The notes: generated from the sequence alone by a model not told the origin. A stretch of DNA of 64,000 nt from Halorubrum lacusprofundi ATCC 49239 (GCF_000022205.1 NC_012029.1:124001-188000); one strand, 5' to 3'; positions 51,028 through 59,826 are shown, numbered from the stretch's first letter. A program made the numbers and translations.

Positions 51028-51327
51028 TTTATGAGTGGTTGACGGCGGATCGGCAGCGAACACCTCCAAAGCCCCAGCCGCGAGGACAACGCACGCTCGC
51101 TGCGCTCCTCACTCGGTCGCCCGCGCTCCTTCGTTTCGGTGCTTACGTCGCCTGCGTTGTCCTCGCGGCTGCCTCTTTGAGTCCCGCCCCGCACAGCGAC
51201 CGCACCTCACACCTCCCCAACCTCGTCGGTCGCCCTCCGTGTTACTCCGGACGACCGACTCCCTCGCGCGTGCGACTTCGCGCCCTCGGGGCGCTCGTCG
51301 GCACGCGCCACCGCGTTTATTTATAAA
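51028..51327 (+). repeat. TTTATAA-bounded hairpin element, copy B (single head unit)
   Basis: A 300-bp complete copy between convergent genes, starting TTTATGAG 15 nt after the stop at 51013. Main hairpin arms AGCCGCGAGGACAACGCA (51076-51093) and TGCGTTGTCCTCGCGGCT (51153-51170), 59-nt loop. Second hairpin GTCGGTCG (51225-51232) with CGACCGAC (51252-51259). Third hairpin GCGCCC-TCG-GGGCGC (51280-51294). It then has CACGCGCCACCGCG and closes with TTTATAAA (51320-51327). The rest of the gap to 51429 holds ATTTAAATACC and no gene. Confidence 0.85.
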
Positions 51328-51428
51328 TAGCCGTCACTGCCGCAATTCCATTTAAATACCACGTCGCGTCCGGTGGTCCGTGTCGTCGATGAAAAGAACC
51401 TCCTCCCGATTTCCGGGCGGCTCCGTGC

Positions 51429-52217
51429 TCAGAGCCGTCGCAGCTGCTCTTCCAGACAGACCGTCACGATCGACTTCGCGATGGCGACGCCGCCCTCGAT
51501 CGGGTCGAGCTTCGTCTCGCCCAGTCGCTCGGCGTAGTCGATCGGTCGCTCGCGCACGTCGTGGCCGCGCATCAGCGGACGGATGAGCAGTTCAGCGGAG
51601 AGGCCGGTGTTCTCGGTCCATCCGATGTCCTCGACGACCTCGCGGCGGTAGGCGCGCATCCCGGTGGTGGTGTCGTGGACGCGCTCGCCCATCAGGACGG
51701 ACGCGATGGCCGCGAACGCGTGGTTGCCGAGGCGGTTGAACGCGGGCATCGCCTTTGCGCCGTGATAGAGGCGGTCGCCGCTGACGACGTCGGCGCCGTC
51801 GTTGATCGCTTCGAGGAACTCCGGCAGCTGCTCCATCGGGTAGGTGTCGTCGCAGTCGGTCGTGACGACGACCGGGCGGTCGGGCGTTAAAATCGCCTCG
51901 CGGACGGCGACACCGTACCCCTGCGGCTCCTGTTCGACGACGCGCGCGCCGTGCTCGCGGGCGATCTCCGGCGTCCGGTCCGAGGAGCCGTCGACGCAGA
52001 CGATCTCGGCGCGCCCGCCGGTGACCTCGTCGATGTCGGAGAGGACGGTTCCGATCGCTTCTTCCTCGTTGTACGTCCCCATCACGACGCTCACGTCGTC
52101 GAAGGTGTACTCCGTGTCGTCGGCCCGTGCGGTCGAATCGTCAGTCTGCTCGGTCGGATCGATATCGACGGAGTCGTCGGCGGTCGCCTCGTCGCCGGGC
52201 GCCGTGAGTGAACTCAT
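51429..52217 (-). CDS. Family 2 glycosyltransferase (dolichyl-phosphate sugar synthase type)
   Basis: 262 residues from the ATG at 52217. After an acidic N-terminal 40 residues, the GT2 fold: SVVMGTYNEEEAIGTVLSDI, VDGSSDRTPEIAREHGARVV, TTDCDDTYPMEQLPEFLEA (the DxD-type site), SGDRLYHGAKAMPAFNRLGN and TGMRAYRREVVEDIGW. It lacks the membrane anchor of some relatives. It would load a sugar onto a dolichol-type phosphate, making the donor that a GT-C enzyme such as that at 48782 could use. Iron-box 4 lies 34-49 nt before its ATG. Confidence 0.88.
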   Translation of the reverse strand: MSSLTAPGDEATADDSVDIDPTEQTDDSTARADDTEYTFDDVSVVMGTYNEEEAIGTVLSDIDEVTGGRAEIVCVDGSSDRTPEIAREHGARVVEQEPQGYGVAVREAILTPDRPVVVTTDCDDTYPMEQLPEFLEAINDGADVVSGDRLYHGAKAMPAFNRLGNHAFAAIASVLMGERVHDTTTGMRAYRREVVEDIGWTENTGLSAELLIRPLMRGHDVRERPIDYAERLGETKLDPIEGGVAIAKSIVTVCLEEQLRRL

Positions 52218-52250
52218 TACCTCCGACGTGCCGCCCCACCCACTTGAGTT

Positions 52251-52266
52251 TTTAGGTTTACCTAAA
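52251..52266. promoter_or_regulatory. Iron-box 4 (DtxR/SirR-type operator)
   Basis: TTTAGGTTTACCTAAA, between the stop of the GMC oxidoreductase gene (52274) and the start of the glycosyltransferase gene (52217), both leftward. It overlaps the likely TATA of the glycosyltransferase, which thus has its own iron-controlled promoter besides read-through from upstream. Confidence 0.85.
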
Positions 52267-52273
52267 GTAGCTG

Positions 52274-53869
52274 TTAGAGACGATCTCGAACGTCGTCGGC
52301 GACGCGCAGCGCCAGTGCAGCGATCGTGAGCGTGGGGTTCATCGCGCCGCTGGTGGGAAACACCGAACTGGACGCGATCCAGCAGTTGTCCAGATCGTGG
52401 GTGCGGCAGTCGGCGTCGACGACGCCCGCGTCGGGATCGGCGCTCATCCGGGTGGTTCCCATGTGGTGGTACGCGGGGCCGGTCGCGTCGGGGCCGGCGA
52501 CCCACTCGATCTCCGCGCCCAACTCTTCGAGAACCGACCGCTGGATCTCGTTGGCGCGCTCGATGGTTCGGAGCGCGCGGTCACCGACGCTCCAGTGGAT
52601 CTCGGGGACGGGGTTGCCGTGGTCGTCGGTGCGGTCGGGGTCGAGCCCGACGTAGCTGTCCGACTGAGGGAGCTGTTCGACGAGCCCGCCCATCGCCACA
52701 TGGGTGCCGTAGCCATCGCGGAGCCGCTCTACGAGGGTATCCCCCCAGTCGTCGCCGGTCAGCGCCTCCTCGACCGGCGAGGGGCCAGCGTAGTTGAGAA
52801 ACTCCAGCTTGAACGGGCCGACCTCCTCGTCGGCCTCGTCGTAGAACTGGTCGCAGGCGCTGGTGTAGAAGCCGACGTGGTTCTGTCGGGTCGGCTCGTC
52901 GAGGGTACCGCCGACGCCGGCGAACAGGTGGTCCATGAAGAACTTACCGACCGCCCCGCTGGAGTTCGCCAGCCCGTCGGGGTACGCGTCCGACTCCGAG
53001 AGCAGGAGGAGCCGCGGCGTCTCGACGCCGCCGCAGGCGACGACGAAGGCATCGGCCTCCTGTCGGTACTCTTCGCCGTCGGGCGTCGCGTACACCGCTG
53101 CAGTAATGCGATCGGCGTCGTGCTCCAGTCGCTGCACGGGAGCGCGATCGATAACGGTCGCCCCCTTCTCCTCCGCGCGCTCGATGTGGACCGTCGCGTC
53201 GTACTTCGCGCCCGCCGGACAGACGGGCTGGCAGGTACCGTAGCCGACGCACGCGGACCGCCCGTCGTACGCCTCCGAGTTGCGCGCGTTCGGCACCGAG
53301 TGCATGTCGATCTCCAGCTCCTCGCACGCCTCCGCGAACAGCGAGTCGCTGTAGGAGGGCTCGAACGCGGGCATCGGGTGGGGCTCCTCGCGCGGCGGCG
53401 CGTAGGGGTTGTCCGACGCGCCGGCGACGCCCAGTTCCCGCTCGGCCGCGGCGTAGTACGGCCGGAGGTCGGCGTAGTCGATCGGCCAATCCGGGCCGAC
53501 GCCCCGCTCGGTCCCGGACGCGAAGTCGTCCTCGTGGAGCCGCATCACCATCCCCTGCCAGTGGAGTGTCGACCCCCCGATACCCTTGACACGGGCGTGG
53601 TTCAGCGGGTAGAACCGCTCGCCGGCGTTGCTGTGCGCGTCGCGCTCCCCGCCCACGTCCCAGACATCGGGGCGGTCGTAACTCGGCCGGATCGCTCGTT
53701 CCTGACGGTCGAGCCGGTCCGCGGGGTCGAACCGGGGGCCGGCATCGAGCACGATCACCTCGTGGTCGGCGGCCAGTCGGTCGGCAACCAGCGCGCCCGC
53801 GGGGCCGGCGCCGACGACGCAGACATCCGCGTTCGCGACGGGAGTTCGATCGGTGTTTTCCGCGCTCAT
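52274..53869 (-). CDS. GMC oxidoreductase, gluconate 2-dehydrogenase large-subunit type
   Basis: 531 residues. FAD-binding ADVCVVGAGPAGALVADRLAA at the start, GIGGSTLHWQGMVMRL (GMC signature 1 region), SACVGYGTCQPVCPAGAKYD with three Cys, ACGGVETPRLLL, and the C-terminal HHMGTTRMSADPDAGVVD plus SSVFPTSGAMNPTLTIAALA containing the catalytic His/Asn region. It oxidises a sugar or polyol alcohol group. Its ATG overlaps the stop of the small-subunit gene (53866-53869), so the two form a complex. No cytochrome c subunit follows, so the electron acceptor is unknown. Confidence 0.88.
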   Translation of the reverse strand: MSAENTDRTPVANADVCVVGAGPAGALVADRLAADHEVIVLDAGPRFDPADRLDRQERAIRPSYDRPDVWDVGGERDAHSNAGERFYPLNHARVKGIGGSTLHWQGMVMRLHEDDFASGTERGVGPDWPIDYADLRPYYAAAERELGVAGASDNPYAPPREEPHPMPAFEPSYSDSLFAEACEELEIDMHSVPNARNSEAYDGRSACVGYGTCQPVCPAGAKYDATVHIERAEEKGATVIDRAPVQRLEHDADRITAAVYATPDGEEYRQEADAFVVACGGVETPRLLLLSESDAYPDGLANSSGAVGKFFMDHLFAGVGGTLDEPTRQNHVGFYTSACDQFYDEADEEVGPFKLEFLNYAGPSPVEEALTGDDWGDTLVERLRDGYGTHVAMGGLVEQLPQSDSYVGLDPDRTDDHGNPVPEIHWSVGDRALRTIERANEIQRSVLEELGAEIEWVAGPDATGPAYHHMGTTRMSADPDAGVVDADCRTHDLDNCWIASSSVFPTSGAMNPTLTIAALALRVADDVRDRL

Positions 53870-54396
53870 CGCGGGCCTCGTTGGTAGCTCTCGGTCCCGC
53901 CGGGGTGTCCCTGCGGGTTCTCCAACCCGACTAGCTCGCCGCCAGTCGGCGACGCGTACAGCGCCAACAGGAGCTCATTGACGACGTAGTACCGAACCCG
54001 CTCCGCGAGCGTCCCGTCCCGGTCCTCCTCTGCGATGTCGGCGCCGACCTCCCGGAGGAGCCGATCGCAGTCGCTCTCGGAGAGATCCGCGATCGGCACG
54101 CCGTGCCACGATCGGGCGGCGTCGTCGAGTTCGCTGACCGCCGTGTGGAGCCCGTCGGCGTGCGTCGACCCGGTGAGGCGCCCGTCGAGGAAGCGGTTGA
54201 CGAACGCTTCGACGCCGTCGACTGCACTCGGGTAGACGACCGTCGCGACCGCGACCATCGACGCGCGGACCGACTCCTCGTCCAGCGTGCCCTCGTCTTC
54301 GGCGCGATCTCCCTCTCGAAGCGCGGCGAGGGCGACGCCGCCGGTCGCGCCGACAGCGGCCAGCGCGGCCGTCGCGTCACGCCGCGTCAGTTCCAT
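53866..54396 (-). CDS. Gluconate 2-dehydrogenase subunit 3 family protein
   Basis: 176 residues from the ATG at 54396. TAT leader MELTRRDATAALAAVGATGG. Then VRASMVAVATVVYPSAVDGVEAFVNRFLD, and the family's C-terminal motif LENPQGHPGGTESYQRG. In bacteria the subunit-3 TAT leader carries the folded flavoprotein partner across the membrane, so the GMC enzyme, which has no leader of its own, should also be exported. Iron-box 5 lies 7-22 nt upstream. Confidence 0.88.
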   Translation of the reverse strand: MELTRRDATAALAAVGATGGVALAALREGDRAEDEGTLDEESVRASMVAVATVVYPSAVDGVEAFVNRFLDGRLTGSTHADGLHTAVSELDDAARSWHGVPIADLSESDCDRLLREVGADIAEEDRDGTLAERVRYYVVNELLLALYASPTGGELVGLENPQGHPGGTESYQRGPR

Positions 54397-54402
54397 AATT
54401 GG

Positions 54403-54418
54403 TTTAGGCCTCCCTAAA
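54403..54418. promoter_or_regulatory. Iron-box 5 (DtxR/SirR-type operator)
   Basis: TTTAGGCCTCCCTAAA, between the divergent dehydrogenase small-subunit gene (start 54396, leftward) and the iron permease gene (start 54511, rightward). With AAACTATTATATCC next to it, it clearly serves the leftward operon and may also affect the permease promoter. Confidence 0.8.
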
Positions 54419-54510
54419 CTATTATATCCGTCGGACCCGCCCGACGACCGAATCGGAACTGCTAACGGTGGGTACACCCACCCTCTGGCAAGCACGCCGC
54501 TTCCCGGACT

Positions 54511-56121
54511 ATGAGCTGGACACGCCGGATCCGCGACATCCTGACAGACGGCGACGACCGACTACCGCTGGGGTTGACCCTGTTGTCCGCGGCTATCGCC
54601 GGGACGGTGGTGTTCCCGCTAGCGTGGCTGGTCATCGAGGCGGTCACCGTCGAGCGGTCGCGGGCGATGGAGCTTTTGTTCAGTTCGGGGACTGTCGAGG
54701 TGCTGCTCAACAGCCTGCTGTTGATGGCCGGCGTCACAGTTTTCTCGATTCTGTTGGGAGTTCCGCTGGCGTATCTCACCGCCCGCACCGACCTTCCCTT
54801 CCGTCGGTTCTGGTCCGTTGTCGCCGCGCTCCCGCTTGTCGTGCCGAGCTACGTCGGCGCGTTCGCGTTCGTCTCCGCGTTCGGGCCCCGAGGTGAGTTC
54901 CACGACGTACTCGCGCCACTGGGGATCGACCGAGTTCCGGAAATATACGGGCTCCCGGGCACGATTCTCGTGATCACCTTGTACACGTACCCGTACGTCT
55001 ACCTAACCACCCGTGCCGCGCTCCTCTCGTTCGACACGACGCTGATCGAGGCGGCCCGGACGCTGAACCACGGTCGGCTTGAGGCGTTCCGCCGGGTGAC
55101 GCTCCCCGTGATTCGGCCGGCGATCGCTGCCGGGTCGCTTCTGGCGGCGCTGTACGCGGTCTCCGATTTCGGCACGCCGTCGATCATGCGACTGCCGGTG
55201 TTCACCCGACAGATATACGTCGAGTACAACGCGTTCGGCCGCGACTACGCCGCGCTGCTCTCCCTCCAGCTGCTCGCGGTCGTCCTCGTCGTGCTGGCGC
55301 TGGAGTGGCTGGTCCGGTCGAACCGGGACGCCCACGGCGACGACGCTGGGAGCACGAACCGTCTCGTGAACCTCGGTCGGTGGCGCTGGCCCGCGACGCT
55401 CCTGCCGGCGTCTGTGTCGGCGGTCGCACTCCTCGTCCCGATCTGGATCCTCCTGTTGTGGCTCCTCCGTTCCGAGGCCGGCCGGCGCCCCTCCATGGCA
55501 TTCGAGCCGATCCAGGTGATCAACTCGGTCTCGGTCGCCGCCGCCGCCGCGGTCGTCGCCGCGCTGGCTGCCATCCCCATCGCGTACTTCGCCGCGACGA
55601 GCGACTCGCCGCTGGCGACGCTGTTCGAGCGGGCGACGTACGTCGGGTTCGCGGTCCCGGGGATCGTGTTAGCGCTCGCGTTGGTCTACTTCGGCTCGGG
55701 GTACCTCCCGTGGATCTACCAGACGCTCCCGCTGTTGGTGTTCGCGTACGTCGTCCGTTTCCTCCCGCAGGTCGTCGGCTCGACGCGGACCGCGATCCTC
55801 GGGGTCGATCCCAAGCTCGTCGAGGCCGGCCGGACGCTCGGTGAGTCCTCGATGGGCGCGTTCCGCCGGGTGACATTCCCGCTCACGCGATCGGGGATCG
55901 TCGCTGGCGCCGCCCTCGTCTTCCTCACGACGATGAAGGAGCTTCCCGTCACGCTCATCCTCCGCCCGTCCGGGTTCGAGACGATCGTCACGCAGATCTG
56001 GCGCGCACAGGAGACGGCGCTGTACCAGTACGCGGTCGTCCCCACCCTCATCCTGCTCGTCATCTCCGGGCTCTCGATGGTCGTCATCCTCACGCAGGAG
56101 GGCGGCGAGGAGGGGCTGTGA
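54511..56121 (+). CDS. Ferric iron ABC transporter permease (FbpB type, double permease)
   Basis: 536 residues, about twelve membrane segments, made of two homologous permease halves. Each half has an EAA loop for the ATPase: EAARTLNHGRLEAFRRVTLP (about 185) and EAGRTLGESSMGAFRRVTFP (about 445). This fused layout is typical of FbpB/FutB iron permeases. It pairs with the binding protein at 47606. The ATPase FbpC is not beside it: the next gene is an epimerase. Divergent from the iron-boxed oxidoreductase genes. Confidence 0.9.
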   Translation: MSWTRRIRDILTDGDDRLPLGLTLLSAAIAGTVVFPLAWLVIEAVTVERSRAMELLFSSGTVEVLLNSLLLMAGVTVFSILLGVPLAYLTARTDLPFRRFWSVVAALPLVVPSYVGAFAFVSAFGPRGEFHDVLAPLGIDRVPEIYGLPGTILVITLYTYPYVYLTTRAALLSFDTTLIEAARTLNHGRLEAFRRVTLPVIRPAIAAGSLLAALYAVSDFGTPSIMRLPVFTRQIYVEYNAFGRDYAALLSLQLLAVVLVVLALEWLVRSNRDAHGDDAGSTNRLVNLGRWRWPATLLPASVSAVALLVPIWILLLWLLRSEAGRRPSMAFEPIQVINSVSVAAAAAVVAALAAIPIAYFAATSDSPLATLFERATYVGFAVPGIVLALALVYFGSGYLPWIYQTLPLLVFAYVVRFLPQVVGSTRTAILGVDPKLVEAGRTLGESSMGAFRRVTFPLTRSGIVAGAALVFLTTMKELPVTLILRPSGFETIVTQIWRAQETALYQYAVVPTLILLVISGLSMVVILTQEGGEEGL

Positions 56122-56230
56122 GGGCGCCGTGGCCGGCGTCCACAACTGCCCGCTGACGGACGAAACTCGATCCGCTCCGACTTCGCTCCGATTCCACACG
56201 TACTAATTGGATGCCGCTTCACGAGGCCGT

Positions 56231-57163
56231 ATGGACCTCACCGATTCGACCGCACTCGTCACCGGTGGCGCGGGGCTCGTCGGGAGCCACCTCGCCGCGC
56301 AACTCCTCGATCGCGGCGCAACGGTTCGCGTCGCCGACGACCTCTCGAAGGGCGACCGCGACCGCGTCCCCGACGGCGCCGAGTTCGTCGAGGCCGACCT
56401 CACCGACCCCGACGACGTCGCCGAGGCGGTCACCGATGACCTCGATATCGTCTTCCACTTCGCCGCGTACACCGACACGAACTACGACGACGACCGGGAG
56501 CTGTTCGAGGCGAACACGGCGATGACGTACAACGTCTTGGAACGCATGCACGAGGTCGGCGTCGATCGGCTCGCCTTCACCTCCTCCTCGACGGTGTACG
56601 GCGAGGCCCCCCGCCCGACGCCGGAGGACTACGGCCCGCTTGAGCCCATCTCTATCTACGGTTCCTCCAAGCTCGCCGACGAGGCGCTGATCTCGACGCA
56701 CGCCCACTCGTACGGCGTCCAGTCGTGGGTGTTCCGCTTCGCGAACATCGTCGGCCCCCACCAGCGCGGCAACGTGATCCCCGACTTCATCCAGAAGCTG
56801 GATGCGGATCCGTCCGAGCTTGAGATCCTCGGCGACGGGCGGCAGGAAAAGTCGTACATGCACGTCTCCGAGTGCGTCGACGCCATCCAGCACGTCGTCG
56901 AGCACGCCGACGAGGACCTGAACGTCTACAACCTCGGGACGGAGACGACGACTTCAGTCACCGACATCGCCGACATCGTCAGCGACGAACTCGGCGTCGA
57001 CCCCGAGTACGCGTACACCGGCGGCGACCGCGGTTGGACCGGCGACGTGCCCAAGATGCGGCTGTCGATCGAGCGGCTCGCGGACCTCGGCTGGGAGCCG
57101 TCGATCGAAAGCGACGAGGCGGTTCGGCGGAGCGCGCGCGAACTGATCGACGAGATCGTCTGA
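56231..57163 (+). CDS. NAD-dependent epimerase/dehydratase (UDP-glucose 4-epimerase-like)
   Basis: 310 residues from the ATG at 56231, which is 27-30 nt after a TACTAATT box, so leaderless. Extended SDR: ALVTGGAGLVGSHLAAQLLDRG (NAD site), FHFAAYTDTNYDDD, the catalytic TSSSTVYGEA and YGSSKLADEALI (Tyr-x3-Lys), and FRFANIVGPHQRGNV. It would interconvert nucleotide sugars, feeding glycan assembly. No iron-box is seen before it, so it is not clearly part of the iron-controlled set although it lies next to it. Confidence 0.9.
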   Translation: MDLTDSTALVTGGAGLVGSHLAAQLLDRGATVRVADDLSKGDRDRVPDGAEFVEADLTDPDDVAEAVTDDLDIVFHFAAYTDTNYDDDRELFEANTAMTYNVLERMHEVGVDRLAFTSSSTVYGEAPRPTPEDYGPLEPISIYGSSKLADEALISTHAHSYGVQSWVFRFANIVGPHQRGNVIPDFIQKLDADPSELEILGDGRQEKSYMHVSECVDAIQHVVEHADEDLNVYNLGTETTTSVTDIADIVSDELGVDPEYAYTGGDRGWTGDVPKMRLSIERLADLGWEPSIESDEAVRRSARELIDEIV

Positions 57164-57210
57164 GACGGACGGCTGTACGTGATTGTTGATGTGTTCGTGG
57201 CGGTCAGTCA

Positions 57211-57560
57211 TTTATAAATCGCTGACCGCGGATCGGCGGGGAACGCCTTCAAATCTCCAGCCGCTCGATCGTACGTGATCGACGACTCCGCGGTGAACAT
57301 CTTCAAAGGGGCAGCCGCGAGGCCGGCGCACGCTCGCTGTGCTCCTCACTCGGTCACTAACGCTCCCTCGCTGCGGTGCTTACATCGCCTGCGCCGGCCT
57401 CGCGGCTGCCCCTTTGAGTCCCGCCCCAACCACACCGCAACCGCAGCCTCACACCTCCCCAGCCTCGCGGCTCCCTCCGGTCGCCGCGTCCCTCGCACGA
57501 TGCTGTTCGCGGCCGCTTATAAGCGGCCGCTCACAGGCGCGCGCCGCCGCAGGTCTAGCG
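57211..57560 (+). repeat. TTTATAA-bounded hairpin element, copy D (27-bp perfect arms)
   Basis: Occupies most of the 468-nt gap before argS; no gene inside. Two head units begin at 57211 (TTTATAAA) and about 57268. The main hairpin arms 57304-57330 and 57390-57416 are perfect over 27 bp, because CAAAGGGGCAGCC replaces the usual CAAAGCCCCAGCC. The loop is 59 nt. A GCGGC/GCCGC second stem follows, then GCGGCCGC-TTATAA-GCGGCCGC (57509-57530), then the GCGCGCCGCCGC tail. The argS promoter (CCTTTTAGGCC, about 57603) comes after it. Confidence 0.85.
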
Positions 57561-57631
57561 TGCATCCCGCCAATCCTCCTCCCGCGCCCTGCTTCGGAAG
57601 GGCCTTTTAGGCCGACCGACGAACGGACGGT

Positions 57632-59440
57632 ATGTTCAGGCAGTTCCGGTCGGAGGTGGCCGACGCGCTCGGCGACGCGCTCGCCTCGCTGGACCTCCCG
57701 ACCGACGACCTCGGCATCGAACGCCCGCCCGACGACATGGACGCGACGCTCGCCTCCAGCGTCGCCTTTCGGCTCGCGGGCGAGGTCGGCGACGCGCCGC
57801 CGAACGTGGCCGCGACGGTCGCGGACGCGGTCGACGTCGACGGGTACGACTACTTGGCTGCGGTCGACACCGCCGGCCCGTACGTCAACTTCCACCCCGG
57901 CGAGCGCTACTTCGTCGACACGCTCGACGCGTCCGCGGTCGACTCGGGCTACGGCGCACTTCCCGACCGCGACACCTCTGTCGTCGTCGAGCACACGAGC
58001 GCGAACCCGACCGGTCCGGTCCACGTCGGTCGCGCGCGCAACCCCATCGTCGGCGACGCCGTCGCGAACCTCTTGGAGTACGCCGGCTACGACGTGGACC
58101 GCCACTACTACGTCAACGACGCCGGCCGCCAGATGGCGGTGTTCACGTGGGCGTACGAGCGGTTCGACGAGTCGGACTTAGCGGGAGAGCCCGCCCGCGC
58201 CCGCGCCGAGTACGACCTCGTCCGGTACTACCGCAAGGGGAACGCGTACCTGGAGGAGGCCGATCCCGAGGCCGTCGAGGCCGCCGAGGAGGAGATCGCC
58301 GCGATCCTGCAAGGGCTCGAAGCGGGCGACGAGGAGACGTACGAGCGCGTCGGTGAAGTCGTCGACACCGTCCTCGGCGGGATGAAGGAGTGTCTCGCCC
58401 GCCTGCCCGCGGAGTTCGACGAATTCGTCAAGGAGACGCGGTTCATGCGCGACGGCTCCACCGACGACATCGCCGCGCGACTCAAGGAGACCGATCACGC
58501 CGTCTACGAGGAGGACGCGTGGCAACTGGAACTCGACGACTGGGGGATCGACAAGAACCTCGTCTTCCTGCGCTCCGACGATACCAGCCTCTACACCACC
58601 CGCGATCTGGCCCACCACGAGTGGAAGTTCGACAACTACGACCGCGCGGTCACCGTACTCGGCGAGGACCACAAGCTGCAGGCCGACCAGCTCGACGCGA
58701 CCCTCGAACTGCTCGGTAACGACATCGACCGGCTCGGCCACGTCATCTACTCGTACGTCAACCTCCCGGACGGGAAGATGTCTACCCGGCGGGGTACCGG
58801 CGTGATGCTCGACGATTTGCTCGACGAGGCGATCGACCGCGCCCGCGAGGCGGTCGAGACCCGGATGGACGACCGGATCCGCGACGACGACCTCACCGAG
58901 GAGGACGTGGAGCGCATCGCCCACGAGGTCGGGATCGGTGCGGTCCGGTACGACATCGTCTCGAAACAGCCCGCAAAGGCGATCACCTTCGAGTGGGAGG
59001 ACGCGCTCGACTTCGAGGGGCAGTCCGCCCCGTTCGTCCAGTACGTCCACGCGCGCTGTTGCGGAATCTTAGACGAGGCGGCCGATGCCGGGATCGAGGT
59101 GCCGGGCGTGACGGCGGACTCCGAGGGAGTCGTCGATGTCGGCGCCCTCGACGTCGACGCCACGGTCTTCGAGACCGACGCGGCGCGCGACCTCCTCCGC
59201 GAGGTCGCCCGGTTCCCGGCCGCGATCGAGTCGGCGGCGGACGACCTTGAACCGCACACGATCGCCACGTTCACCCGCGAGTTCGCCGACGCGTACAACG
59301 CCTTCTACCGGGAGTGTCCGGTGGTGACCTCCGACGATGAGGAGCTTCGGGCCGCCCGCGTCGCCCTCGTCGCGGCCGCGAAGCACACGATGGCGAACGC
59401 GCTCGACGTGCTCGGGGTCGAAGCGCCCGAGTCGATGTAG
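57632..59440 (+). CDS. argS: Arginyl-tRNA synthetase
   Basis: 602 residues. Charges tRNA-Arg. The N-terminal tRNA-binding domain runs to about 110. The class I HIGH-like motif is [15 protein letters not shown] (about 130-145). A long helical part follows, then the KMSKS-like [11 protein letters not shown] (about 385) and a C-terminal anticodon-binding DALR-type domain (NTFY-type [10 protein letters not shown], about 565). Length and motifs are normal. A TATA-like CTTTTAGG lies about 27 nt before the ATG; its resemblance to an iron-box half-site is not followed by the second half. Confidence 0.95.
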   Translation: MFRQFRSEVADALGDALASLDLPTDDLGIERPPDDMDATLASSVAFRLAGEVGDAPPNVAATVADAVDVDGYDYLAAVDTAGPYVNFHPGERYFVDTLDASAVDSGYGALPDRDTSVVVEHTSANPTGPVHVGRARNPIVGDAVANLLEYAGYDVDRHYYVNDAGRQMAVFTWAYERFDESDLAGEPARARAEYDLVRYYRKGNAYLEEADPEAVEAAEEEIAAILQGLEAGDEETYERVGEVVDTVLGGMKECLARLPAEFDEFVKETRFMRDGSTDDIAARLKETDHAVYEEDAWQLELDDWGIDKNLVFLRSDDTSLYTTRDLAHHEWKFDNYDRAVTVLGEDHKLQADQLDATLELLGNDIDRLGHVIYSYVNLPDGKMSTRRGTGVMLDDLLDEAIDRAREAVETRMDDRIRDDDLTEEDVERIAHEVGIGAVRYDIVSKQPAKAITFEWEDALDFEGQSAPFVQYVHARCCGILDEAADAGIEVPGVTADSEGVVDVGALDVDATVFETDAARDLLREVARFPAAIESAADDLEPHTIATFTREFADAYNAFYRECPVVTSDDEELRAARVALVAAAKHTMANALDVLGVEAPESM

Positions 59441-59479
59441 GAACGGGACAATTGGGTGGGTCGTTCGGGTTTCTTCGAT

Positions 59480-59826
59480 CGGGATGTTGCTGGCGACTCT
59501 ACGGTGAACGCCTCCCAGGCCTCAGTCGTTTTGCTTATAAACGGTTACTGCCGGATCGACGGTGAACACCTCCAAAGCCCCAGCCGCGAGGGCGGCGCAC
59601 GCTCGCTGCGCGCTTCAGTCGCTCGCGTTGCTCGCTCCAGTGCTTGCTTCGCCTGCGCCGCCCTCGCGGCTGCCCCTTTGAGTCCCGCCCGTCAGCAACC
59701 ACACCACAGCCTCACGCCTCCCCAGCCTCGTCGCTGGCGCTGATGGCGCCAGCGACTACCTCGCGCGTGCTACTCGCGGGCCTACGGCCCGCTCGCAGAC
59801 GCGCGCCACCGCACCTCATTTATAAA
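59480..59826 (+). repeat. TTTATAA-bounded hairpin element, copy E
   Basis: Fills the 477-nt gap between argS and aRF1. A degenerate head unit (59480-59530) precedes the full copy starting CTTATAAA at 59534. Main arms AGCCGCGAGGGCGGCGCA (59582-59599) and TGCGCCGCCCTCGCGGCT (59654-59671), 54-nt loop. Second hairpin GTCGCTGGCGC-TGATG-GCGCCAGCGAC (59730-59756). Third hairpin GCGGGCC-TAC-GGCCCGC (59776-59792). The tail is GCGCGCCACCGC and the end TTTATAAA (59819-59826). The aRF1 promoter (CGTATTTAGGG, about 59905) is separate. Confidence 0.85.

Noticed and set aside
57605-57620. TTTTAGGCCGACCGAC before argS as a sixth iron-box
   Set aside because: Only the left half-site fits; the CCTAAA half is absent, and the sequence is explained as the argS TATA.
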